Positions 12,966-23,371 of a stretch of DNA of 64,000 nt are shown here, in pieces. The translations under genes were made by a program, and so were the position numbers. The number at the start of each line of letters is the position of its first letter. The first letter of the stretch is position 1. The notes under the pieces are model-generated. The model was given only the letters and a program-made list of their open reading frames with translations. It was not told the origin of the DNA and ran no database searches. This DNA comes from Adineta steineri (lineage: Eukaryota; Rotifera; Eurotatoria; Adinetida; Adinetidae), in assembly GCA_905250115.1 (NCBI GenBank), contig CAJNOI010000026.1, forward strand, positions 81,880-145,879, in the 5' to 3' direction.

Positions 12966-14792
12966 CTAAAATAAAAAAAAAATTTCTTCTAAAAAGTATT
13001 TTCTTTTATTAATTTTTAAAGTAAAAACAAAAAAGATTAGTAATCATTTATTATATGCAAAACGAGGTAGCAGTTCTCACTCGTTTCTAATAATTAATTT
13101 TTTCTCAGTAAAAATCAAATTTGATAATTTGTTTTCAAAATAAGAATATTGAGTAAAACATACTCTGAAAAATAGGCTTTATTTGACTTGATTATCTCTT
13201 TCATTAATAAAGTTCAAGAACAAACAAAATTAACTATAAAATTTTCAAAACTGTACAAAAAGAAAATAATAAATTGAGAACGACTAGAGCACTTGATTCA
13301 TTTCTAAAATGATTTTAAAATAATTATAATATTACTTTAAGACGTCAAACACATTTCATTTTTATAAATGAAGTAACTGTTGACGTCATTCTCAGTTAAT
13401 TATTTTCTTTTTTCATTTGTAAATATTTCATAGTTAATTTTAATTATTTTACTCTCAGAAATATTGCTTTGCTTCTAGAACCTTCTTAATAAAACAAATA
13501 ACGGAATCAAACAAAAGCTATTTTATAGAGTATGTTTTGTTTCATCTTCTCATTCTCGAGATAAATTATCAAATATAGATTTTACTGAGGAAAAACTTAT
13601 TATTCATAGCATCTGGCCAAGTATATACATAAAGAAAATTGAAGTACTTTTATTTACTAAGGTTATAGTGTTGAAGTAATTAGTTTTTCTATTTCAATTA
13701 GATTAAAAGAAAAGAAATGGAAAATTCAAGTCAGATATTAATCATGAAATACAAATAAAAAAAATACGATGATATATCATTGAGATATGATAAGATAAAA
13801 GAAATTCTTCTTTGATAATTTAAATATCAGAATTAATTAAAATGATCAACTATCAGATTGAATAAAAATCGTATAGATAAAGCTTATTAAACTATTTTGA
13901 CAAGAAGACTATTTTGATTATGTGTTTGATTTCAATTAGATACAATCCTGAAAGATGTATATTCATCAATTGTTTTAGTGTGTATCTTTGTTATTATATG
14001 ATAATGAAAATAAAATTGAAAAAAATATATCCATATAAATTTTTGATATTGTTGCTAACGAATTGAAAAATAACAATTTAATTTCGAAAAAGTTTGTCTT
14101 ATGGGTATCTGTGACATAGTCTAGGTATTATTAAATTCTCAGATGAAAATACATTCTTTACATGCTTCAAGTTTCCAAAATTTGAAATATATTATATATG
14201 AAAAATTTTATAGTTGTTTTTGTTTTGAATAAATAAATGTAAAAAAACAAGATAATTTCTTATGAACCAAAGTTAAAGATTTAATACCTGTGTATATTCT
14301 AATCAATAATATTATATTTAAAGAAAATATATTCAAAAAGAAATTTCTGTTAAAATAAAAATGTTTAATATTTTTCAAAAAAGAAAATAATGTCATAGAA
14401 ATAAATTGTTTAACTAAATGGAGTTTTCTTTTGTGTTCGACTAATTTTTTTTTCATCATCTTGATGAATATCAACTAAATGTAAAGGTTTTTGCAAATGT
14501 TTATATATCTTGTTTTGGATAAGACCTAGGGAACTTAAAAATCAAAAAAAATTCATTTAAATGTTTACTTCAAAACTTTTCATCAAAAAGTTGCATATTT
14601 TTAGGTATTTCAAAAAAGTTAAAACTATCACATTGTTTCTGTTATTTTCACGTTATTCTCATTCCATGGCATCGATTATTTCAGAAAAATGGAATTAATT
14701 ACATTAGTTTAATATCATTTTTTCCGGAGAAAATCTTAATTTTCTGCAGGATTCTTCGCCAATATGTGGAAGATCTAGAAAGGAAACATTAA
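12966..14792. other. Non-coding DNA containing a fold-back element
   Basis: No gene supported. It contains the long inverted repeat at 13088-13606, listed separately. The rest is AT-rich; the small frame near 14208-14474 is built of low-complexity Lys/Phe/Ile codons. Confidence 0.6.
13088..13606. repeat. Fold-back inverted repeat, about 0.5 kb
   Basis: The left arm (about 13088-13288) and the reverse complement of the right arm (about 13381-13606) run parallel for about 200 bases. Shared blocks, in order, include CTCAGTAAAA, ATTTGATAATTT, AAAACATACTCT, AAAATTAACTAT and AAAAAGAAAATAAT. The ~90-base centre holds a smaller palindrome framed by GACGTCAA...TTGACGTC. Arms differ by scattered substitutions and small indels, so the element is not recent. 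No coding capacity. Best read as a non-autonomous fold-back or MITE-like element; no target duplication was recognised. Confidence 0.75.
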
Positions 14793-15013
14793 AGATTTTT
14801 TGTTAAGATTTCGACTATCTCAGTAAATTCGAACGAATGTGAACGAAGTTTCTCGTGGTTAAAACGATTGGAAACTTATTTAAGAAATAGTGTGAAACAA
14901 GATGATTGTTAGTATTTCGTCTTTTGAATATTGCCAATGATTTCGAAATTAATTTAGATCAAACAATGATAGATTTTATTGCAAAGAAAGATGGAAGAAA
15001 ACCGATTTACTGA
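14793..15013 (+). pseudogene. hAT transposase C-terminal (dimerisation) fragment, decayed
   Basis: From 14793 one frame reads VNSNECERSFSWLKRLETYL followed by RNSVKQDD. This matches the signature of the hAT dimerisation region, where ...xxCERSFSxLKxxKTYLRSTM... is typical. The frame then meets a stop, and the match resumes in another frame (LLNIANDFEINLDQTMIDFI and AKKDG) up to a TGA at 15011. One frameshift plus a stop and loss of everything N-terminal show a dead relic. No flanking terminal repeats were found. Confidence 0.8.
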
Positions 15014-15509
15014 AATGAAGCTTTTTTTTAACTGATATATGTTTTTTTATTTACTTTATTCCAAAAGAAAAGACCAAACGAATAGATTATATTAAAAAAA
15101 GCCTTCGATTGTAGCATGAATGAACGTAGTATTTTCATAGTAAGGCATTAAAGATAATTACCATACTTATGTTTACACTGCTGGTCCGCCATTGGGTGAG
15201 TGTTACTATGATTGCGAATGAGAAAGAGAAAGTCCCACCCACATTCTCTGAATCTCAATAGTTTTCTCTTATGCAGAGAAGAGATGGATGTGGTTGTAGA
15301 TGAAGTAGATTATGTAATTCACACCCTGTTCGAGATATGCGACAAACACATTATGTAAAAGTCGTACATTAAGATGTCATGGAATATCATCAATTAACAC
15401 ATTTAAAAAGATTGAGTTTCCCAGACAACGTCGGGTTATTCTGATAGTAATAACATAAAAGAAAAATTTATTTACAAATTATCTCAATAAATAAAAACTA
15501 ACATAAAAT
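15014..15509. other. Non-coding spacer before the UAS-PARP gene
   Basis: No gene seen. About 15170-15330 is less AT-rich and contains G-runs (GGGTGAGTG, CCCACCCAC) in inverted orientation, perhaps repeat-derived, but no boundaries are clear. Confidence 0.4.
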
Positions 15510-16899
15510 TTATTTATAAGTGATAAGATATTCGGGTAAAACATGTCGATTTGAATAGACAATATGAATATTAGATTCACCCGTAGTTGAATCATAATTC
15601 GATGGACATGTTCTCATTGTTGGATTGCCTTGACAACTTCGACCAATAAGTACACGACACATGAGTATTCTTTTTTCATTTGTTAATGGATCGGGTAGAG
15701 CATATCTATCACTAACTATTCGACTTGCTGAAAAATAAAATCCATGACCATAATACGTACCTAAAATGAATAATTAATCAGTCTAGAGTTTTATTTTAAT
15801 TTTAAAATTTTTACCATTTCTTCCGATACGAAGATGATCAAATCCATTATTAAGAATCTGTTCAGCTGATGCATATGGACAGCCATGAAATAAAAGTTTC
15901 TCAGTAGCATCATCTCCAATTCTATTATCAATCATTTTCTTTTGATTAAGATATTGCATTAACCATACTGTATTATCAATTCGATGAATTTCAACAATCG
16001 ATGATGCTCCATCATCGAAATCAGCAGCAACTCGTCGAAATTCACCTGATTCTGTATTAACTTTTGTTAAAACACTTGCTGGTACAGACCAATTTTCAGT
16101 TGAAATTGTTGTCAGACTTAAACCAGTTGTATCTGGTAAATCAAATCGAGAATCAAATGCATCACGAGTTTCAATAAGAAGAGAAAATGCTTCACTCTCT
16201 GACATTGTGCCTTGAATAATACTTTCAACTTTAATAACACCACGATCAAATATCAAACAAATAAGTAATGGATAAGTTTCTATCAAAGATGAATCAATTA
16301 CTGCACCTACTTCTTCACCTACATGTGTTACAACAGTCGTCAAAAGTCTATATAAATATAAATAGTAATTTATTTTTATTGTCTACGTTTGTCTTACTCA
16401 TGATAGTTTTCTTTTGTTAAATTCCACGACCATAAAACAAATTGAGCAGTAAGATAAGTACCGACTGATTCTGACCATAGTACAGTTTCATTAAAGATTT
16501 GTGTAGCTATACTTTGATCATTATGTATATAAAGTACTAATGGTTGTGGCTAAAAAAAACTTTCATATATTACAATTATCATAATAATAAATCAAACATA
16601 CATTAGTTGAATTAAACAAAGAATTTAATAAAGTCTGATCAAGTGATTCTTGATCGAGTGAAGTTAATGTTGCTGAATATTGATTAGCAAGTTCATAACA
16701 TAATTCTTCTTGTTCGAGTACTAAATAATTAATCATGTCAAAATTTATTTACAACAATTTTACTATATCTTACTTTTACTATCATCAAACATTGTGAAAA
16801 GATTTTCATTGATCGTCGACTATATAAATTTCAAATAGTTGAAATAAAAGAAAATTTGTATCAACTTACTGGCATATCATTAGATTGTACTTCGGTCAT
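15510..16899 (-). CDS. UAS domain - PARP (mono-ADP-ribosyltransferase) fusion protein
   Basis: Six exons (16870-16899, 16774-16819, 16602-16720, 16398-16549, 15815-16347, 15510-15760) join in frame to 376 residues. Residues about 60-180 resemble the UAS thioredoxin-like domain of FAF1/UBXN proteins: PLVLYIHNDQSIATQIFNET, SESVGTYLTAQFVLWSWNLT, then YPLLICLIFDRG and VESIIQGTMSESEA. Residues about 200-376 are a PARP catalytic domain with LFHGC (His270), GHGFYFSASR (Tyr302), and a C-terminus LPEYLITYK closely like PARP14. Counting back from that tail as in PARP14 puts Ile358 at the third catalytic position, so H-Y-I, which predicts mono- rather than poly-ADP-ribosylation. No transmembrane segment or signal peptide. 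The pairing is unusual; a link to ubiquitin/p97-type adaptors is only inference. No UBX domain is present. Confidence 0.85.
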
Positions 16900-17889
16900 T
16901 TTTTGTTAGATTTTCTTATACACGTATACTTGAAATTATATTTTTATCGATTTAAATGCAAAATTGTATAGGTTTTTATTCATCTTTACAAGACCAAACT
17001 GGAAAAAACCTTTTTTTTTGTTCTTTTTTTCCCAAAACGTCACTCCATCGTATCTTGAAGTATTACATTCATAGAACGAAAAAGAAAAAATAAATATTTC
17101 AAGTATGTTAACTTTATTTACACTTGGAAAAAAGCCCAGTAACATTAATTTTATTGTGTCTTTCACAAGTAAAACTGGGTTTATGATTTATTATTCTTTA
17201 CAAAAACCATGATAACCAAATCTTTCATTTGCAAATAAATTTATTATTGTGTTGAAAAGCGTTTTAACATACTCGCCACGAGTGAAACAGAAAGAAAGAG
17301 ACAAACCACACACAATGAGTCAAGATATATTATCAGTCTTATAACTTGATTAATTCAATGCTTTAGTTTTCGAAATAAATAAATTTTTAATTATTTTGTA
17401 ATCATTCGATACATCTTTATAGGTTAATACAAACAATTTCTTCATATGTATTTGTTTATATTTATCTGATAATTGAAGATTACACAATAATTTAAACCTT
17501 GACTTGAAAAATCATTGAATATAGGTTATTAATATTAAATGATTTGGTATAACACTTAAGAATATTACTAATAGGTTCATATAAATTCTTTCTCTCATTA
17601 AAGAACTATCGTATGAGTCAAATGATTCGTACTAGATGAGAAAGAAATAAACTCTTATTCTTTTCTTTCTTTTCCATCAACAAATAACATACAAGTTCGT
17701 TTTGTCTATTCTCTATAACATTTATAAGGTTAATTGTCATAACTCTCTGTATTCATCAACGTATATACATTTATCGTATAAGAGAATACAGAACTTATTT
17801 ATCCTTTTATTCACCGGTTACTATATGGTACTAATAGTCCTATGCATAGTACACTATTAAATTTCGATTTATATGAATAACGCCTTACA
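16900..17889. other. Intergenic DNA between the UAS-PARP and FGF genes
   Basis: The two genes diverge from this ~1 kb AT-rich stretch, so it should carry both promoters. No motif could be assigned with confidence. Confidence 0.5.
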
Positions 17890-18901
17890 ATGCTTGATTT
17901 AGACAATATTTTATATGAAAAATTAGTAGTTTTAATGATTTATTTAACATTTATTATAATTCAATCTTCGTCCGATATGGAGTTTTTACCAACACGTATT
18001 GAACGTGATACGTATGATGAACGAGAAAAACTTGTATCAACTTATAAAATAATATCTAAAAGTCAATGTTTATTACAAATGCGTTCATTTGATGGTTATA
18101 TTCATGCTAAACATATTACTAATCTTCATGATACAAAAGAAACTATTGATGGTAAGTAATGTGTTAACAAGTTTATTCTTGGATAGTAAAAAAAGAAGAA
18201 ATTGCTAATGTATCAGATGAGACACTTGATAAATAATAGAAGAAGATAAAACCTTGTTATTATCATCTAATAAAGATAATTTCTACAGGGAGAATATACG
18301 TATTATTAACAAGGTCATAGCGATCTTCTTCAAACATTTAATCAATCTGTATCATATCAAATATGTTGATGCAAATTGATAGGATTACTGAGTAAAATAC
18401 GTTTTTTTTTCTTTTTTTTTAGGCATTTTTTTATTTCTTCCTGTTGCTGTGAATCTATTTTTAATTCAACATAAAGAAAGTAAACGTTATTTATGTGGTC
18501 GAAATAATCAATTATTTGGTCTTGTAAGTAAAATAATTGAAATTTCAATAGTTTTATATGTTTTCTATTATGATAAGATTAAAGCAAATGAACGTGAATG
18601 TTTATTTGAAGCAAAACGTTCTGATGTTGATTTTGGTTATTGGGATTCTTATCGTTTATTTTATGAAAATTCTAATCAAGGTTATCTATCTATTTCATAT
18701 GAATGTCATACAAGATTACGAAAAAAATATTCCAATGATAAATATTTAAATTTCCTTGCTTTTATTCGTATTAATACAGATATAACAAATTCATATCAAA
18801 ATCAAACATATTTTAAATCATTAAATCATTATAATAATTATCGACAAAAATTTATAAAATCTTATACATATCATATGAATAGATTTAAAAGAACTCGTTA
18901 A
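17890..18901 (+). CDS. Fibroblast growth factor (FGF) family ligand
   Basis: Three exons (17890-18151, 18423-18523, 18578-18901) give 228 residues. A hydrophobic segment near residues 12-24 looks like a signal peptide, consistent with a secreted ligand. The beta-trefoil core is recognisable: LLQMRSFDGYIHAK, VAVNLFLIQHKESKRYLCGR then NNQLFG, and ERECLFEAKRS...WDSYRLFYE. These correspond to the family's ES-x-RYLC...LYG...ECxF...Y-x-x-Y pattern. The C-terminus is basic. FGFs bind receptor tyrosine kinases with heparan sulfate. The second intron (18524-18577, GTAAGT...ATAAG) is 54 bases and has no stop, so retention would insert 18 residues between LFGL and IKANE. The spliced form matches the family better. 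Which FGF subfamily cannot be told. Confidence 0.8.
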
Positions 18902-19111
18902 ATTTTTTTATGTTATAAATAATGACTCAAAAATGCTGCAGTCAAAACATGTGTGCAGAATAAGTAAAAAAAAATGTAATTGCACCATATCAACTGTATA
19001 TCAATATAAGAACAAGAAAAATAGGAACATGTTATCAGTGACTGGCTTGTTTTCTTGGGGATACTTCGTCTGAGAACTGGAGGGATGACAAATATGTTTA
19101 CCTGTTTGCTG

Positions 19112-19185
19112 TAGTGAAACCAGGACGGTTGGCACGGAAGTCGCTATCCGCTAAGGAGTGTGTAACAACTCACCTGTCGAATGGC
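19112..19185 (+). pseudogene. 28S rRNA fragment
   Basis: About 70 bases match a conserved part of eukaryotic large-subunit rRNA, including ACGGTTGGCACGGAAGTCG and then ATCCGCTAAGGAGTGTGTAA and CAACTCACCTG. The similarity stops abruptly on both sides in ordinary AT-rich DNA, so this is a stray fragment and not an rRNA gene. The reading frame across it is an artefact. Confidence 0.8.
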
Positions 19186-19337
19186 CAGGTATTCTGTCAT
19201 GTACTTAGAATCCCCATACGCTATCCAATCACATTTTTTTTAAAAAATTTAATAAAAAAAAAAGAAACGATTGAAAATCAGTGTTTTTTTTTTATTAGAA
19301 CTAAAATTTATATTGTCATATATATATGATGAAAAAT

Positions 19338-21469
19338 TTATTTTGTCCAATAATCAGGATTTGATTTTAACCATTGAATAGTTTTTTCTAATCCTTGATC
19401 AAATGTAACTTGTTCTTTCCAACCAAGTGATTTAATTAATCCACTTGTTGTTGTACAATATCTTTTTTCTGTAAATGATCGAGCTTTAACATATGAAGTA
19501 ATATCATCAAGTTGTTGATTTGAATGTAATTTTTCTAAAATATATTTCGCTATATCAAGAACATTTAATTCATTTGATGTTCCAATATTATAAATCATTT
19601 TAGGTTTTCCTTTATTTAAAATAATATCAACAGCATTTATAACATCATCAACATAAAGATAATGACGTATTTGTTTACCATCATCATGAATTTTTAATTT
19701 TTCACCTTGTAAAACATTAGTAATAAATGTTGGAATAACTTTTTCAATATGTTGTCGTGGACCATAGACATTACATAAACGAATTATACAATATGGTAAT
19801 TTAAAACTTTCACCATAGGATTTAACAAGAAATTCAGCTGCTGCAACTGTTGCTGCATATGGATTAAGTGGATTAAGAAGACAAAATTCTTGATTACTGC
19901 CGGCAGGTGTTTCACCATAAACTTCATCAGTACTAATATGAATAAATTTTTGTATTTTACCATATATACGACTAGCTTCAAGAACAGAATGTGTTCCATA
20001 AACATTTGATTCAGTAAATGTAATACTATTACCAAATGAACTATCAATATGAGCTTGAACTAAAATAAAAATATGAAATCATCTATTTATGTTAGAAAAT
20101 CAAATTTTTTTGATCAAGTTAAGTGTGCTCCAAATTTGGAGTTTACGGATATCTGAGTTTTCGCGAAAAACTGTAATCATCTATTTTTGATTGCCCTGAT
20201 AGATACTCTGGACTGTACTGAGTCGACTGGTGATGCTCAAGAAGAAAAAGCACATAGTAGGATCTATATAAATATATACACAGATAGATAGTCTATGCAC
20301 AGGACTGTCGCGATCAATATTCTTAGAATCTTTCTTTACAAAAAGTCTTCGTCAATGAAATATAGAATTAATCTATGATTTTTACTTGCAAAATGGGCAA
20401 TATGTGTAATATTATATTGTCTACAAAGATGTAAAACAATATCTTTATTGCCAATATCTGCGACAATGAATGAATAATTGGGTGAATTTGGTTGTAAAAT
20501 ATTTTTTGTATTAGCAACTGGATCAAGTCGATCAATATTAATAATATGATCATTTGGATATGTTTCAAGCCAATAATTAATAAATGTACTTCCAATAAAT
20601 CCACAACCACCAGTAACAAGTAAAATTTTAGATGCATTTGCATCAATAGTAATTGATTCTTCTTGTATAATTTGTTCAATACTTTTTAAAACATTTGGTA
20701 AGATAAATGATGCTTGATAAAGTTGTCGTGTTTCAGGTGAAATCATTTGTTTAGTCCATTTTTCAAATTTATCAGTAATATCTTCTGTTTCAATTATTTG
20801 TGAAATATTTGTTTGTGATTTTAATTCATTCGAATTATTTTTCTCAAAATCTTTTAATGATATTTTACCTTTATTACAAACATCTATATGACCATTTACT
20901 TTACCATCATGTATTAATGCTAATAAAATAGGTAATATATCAGAAAGAATTGTTATATAATGATATTCATCTGGATTTGATTCCCATAATGTTTGGAAAT
21001 ATTTTTCATTAATATTATCATTACTTATTGGTGTTAAAAGTCTTGCACTATAAAGAAATATATATTAGTATTGATAATAAGAAGAAAAATTAACATACTT
21101 AACAATATTTGGATGAATATTAAGTAATTGATCAGTGGCATTTTGAATAATATTTAAATTATTATCATTTGTTGTACATGTTAATACAAGAACAGGAATT
21201 GGAGAATAAGAATTAATTGTAGCTTGAGCAACATATAGAGGAATTAAAAGATGATCACTAATTGTATTAACAAGTATTGAAGAATTTGTATCATTAATTA
21301 TCACAATAATCCGATCAGGTTTTTCATTAGTAATTTTATCTTTTATATCTTGAACTGATGATTTACCTTGATGATAATTATATATAACTGTTTGTCCAGC
21401 TACTTCTAATAAATCTCCACATTGCTTTGCAATAGGATTTAATTCTGACAATAAAAGTAACCAACGCAT
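19338..21469 (-). CDS. NRS/ER(RmlD)-like domain fused to RmlB/TGDS-like dehydratase, catalytic residues lost
   Basis: Three exons (21099-21469, 20386-21047, 19338-20059) give 584 residues. Residues about 264-584 are an extended short-chain dehydrogenase of the dTDP/UDP-glucose 4,6-dehydratase type: VTGGCGFIGS (269-276, Rossmann), ISTDEVYGE (386-394), NVYGPRQHIEKVIPTF, and a C-terminal GLEKTIQWLKSNPDYW like human TGDS. At the catalytic YxxxK site it reads Tyr412-Ala-Ala-Thr-Val416, so the lysine is replaced. Residues 1-~230 resemble a worn NRS/ER (dTDP-4-keto-rhamnose reductase-like) domain: MRWLLL...KITNEKPDRIIV and LLTPISNDN...ILSDILPILL. The G-x-x-G-W-I-G loop is gone and no Y-x-x-x-K remains. 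Plant RHM has the opposite order (dehydratase first). Possibly a pseudoenzyme; function unknown. Confidence 0.78.
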
Positions 21470-23182
21470 TTTTTTTATGTTGTTTGAAATAAAAGTTTGT
21501 TAAATAAAGAGAAAAAAATCTGTCTATACCCTTTAATAGAATCGACCGGAAAAGAAAGAGAATTTTAATATTTGCATTTTTTCTTATGAATGTATCAGTG
21601 TAGAAAATGAAGTGAAAAGAAAGAGAAAAAAAATTCTCAGTAATGTCAGAAGTCATCAAATAAGAAACACATTTTTATTACAAGAGGAAGAAAAAACTAC
21701 CATGGCCGTCTGAAATTAAAACAAACACAAAATGTGTTATGACTTATACTTCAAATCGTAGTATAGATTTAGAAAGGAATTATTTGTCTTTAATAGCGAA
21801 TGCAAAAGTTTTCGAAGAAAATCTTTATTAATTTTTCATCCGATTGATAGTATTCGGAACGAATGAAAGAAGATGAAAATTATATTCTTTCCAAATATGA
21901 ATTTCATGTGAATTTCTTTCTTCTTAGCTTTTTCTAAAAGTTACATTAGAGTTCGATATCTTCCTTGGTATTAAGAACTATAGAAGGATGAAATATCACT
22001 TTGTTCAACAATTCAATCAGTTCTTTTGTATGCTGAAAGATTCTCTCATGACTTTCGTATCAAAAGCATAGCATATTCGTTCTTATTCATATTTTGTACA
22101 AGTGAAAAATGAATAAATATCTTCGCTAGAAATTTTCGGATGATTCATTATTTATTTTAAACTATGACCTTATCGCTTATTTCATTTCTATGAATAAACA
22201 AACTACTATGCACAGAAGAGATATTATACAGTCTAAAAATGGCTGCATACACTAATATTTATAAAAAAGGTTTCAATATATATTTATTTTTTAGAGGATT
22301 TCGCCGTTGACTGATTATTTTAGGTTTCCTCTGGAAAAATTACCTTCTAGAATGTCGTCGAATTATGCTCAATAAGAAAAAATATGAAAGATAAATTGAT
22401 TAGAAGGAATTTCTTGATTCTTTGAATTTTCATATTTAATTTTCAGTATAATTTGTGAGAATGAAAAAGTTTTGACTAACGGGTGACGAGATTGAGTCGA
22501 GTTATTTTTGTTTCCTATCATATGAGATTACTGACTCAAGTGAAGTTATTTCGAGTAGTATGTACATATTATTAACAGAACTAATTAATCATTTATACAT
22601 TGACAAAAAGAAATGTAGTAAATATCTATTTAGTTAGAATCACATTATGTTGTTTGATACAACATAAAGATCAGAGTTAAGAAGTTAATCGGACATGAAC
22701 ATCTTGGTATCGGAATATTCGATACTGATCTGTTTTTGTCAGATAATAATTGTTTTTCATGCTAAAAAATGTTCTTCTAATTAACAAAATATATTTCTTT
22801 TACTTGGACATTAATCAAATAGATTTTCTTTTCATAATAGTGGAAAAAACAAATGGTATCGTGTCAATCTTAAACAATACGAAATCTCTTGAGATTAAAA
22901 AAAACGATCTGTATGTTAACAAGTTGATCTTAATTTTTTGAAATTACATGAAAAAAAAATTTTCTCACCAGTTAATTATTTCATAAATACTTTAATTTTC
23001 CTAAGAGTTTCTTCTTCTATTTTGCTACAAGTGCATTTTCTTATTTTCTACCTTCAGAAAACGATAAAATACTGTTGAAAAATTTTTCTTTCTTTTTCTC
23101 TCGCTTTCTCTTTTATCGCAACATATATATATATATATAATAGATTCTTTTTTCATATCTATTCTATCATTTTGCAAATAAT
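21470..23182. other. Intergenic DNA
   Basis: No gene seen on either strand. AT-rich; just before 23183 lies a (TA)n tract (about 23123-23140) that could act as a TATA-like promoter element for the small downstream frame. Confidence 0.5.
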
Positions 23183-23371
23183 ATGGGTACTAGTCAATCT
23201 CAATGTCGTCCACATGCTCATCAAAATTATAATACATATTTAGGACCAGCGTGGGGTCAAACACATAATGCTACTCCAACTGTTGGAAATGGACAAATTC
23301 ATCATCATCATCATGCAAGAGCGGGATTTGGCTTTGGTGCACCACGACCACATCTACGTAGACGTTGTTAA
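23183..23371 (+). CDS. Small His/Arg-rich protein, hypothetical
   Basis: Frame of 62 residues, starting MGTSQSQ, with a run of five His near the middle, Gly/Ala/Phe-rich sequence after it, and an Arg-rich end (LRRRC). Gly2 and a small polar residue pattern at positions 3-6 would suit N-myristoylation, but that is inference. Support for a real gene: a TATA-rich stretch ~40-60 bases upstream, codon use like the surrounding genes, and an ATTAAAG polyadenylation-like motif just after the stop. No family is recognised. It could also be a chance frame. Confidence 0.45.
   Translation: MGTSQSQCRPHAHQNYNTYLGPAWGQTHNATPTVGNGQIHHHHHARAGFGFGAPRPHLRRRC

Noticed and set aside
13324-13390. GACGTCAA...TTGACGTC as a CREB/ATF site pair
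   Set aside because: It sits at the centre of the fold-back element, so the symmetry is better explained by the repeat.
19114-19329. 71-codon frame over the rRNA fragment
   Set aside because: It is a translation of 28S rRNA sequence, not a protein gene.
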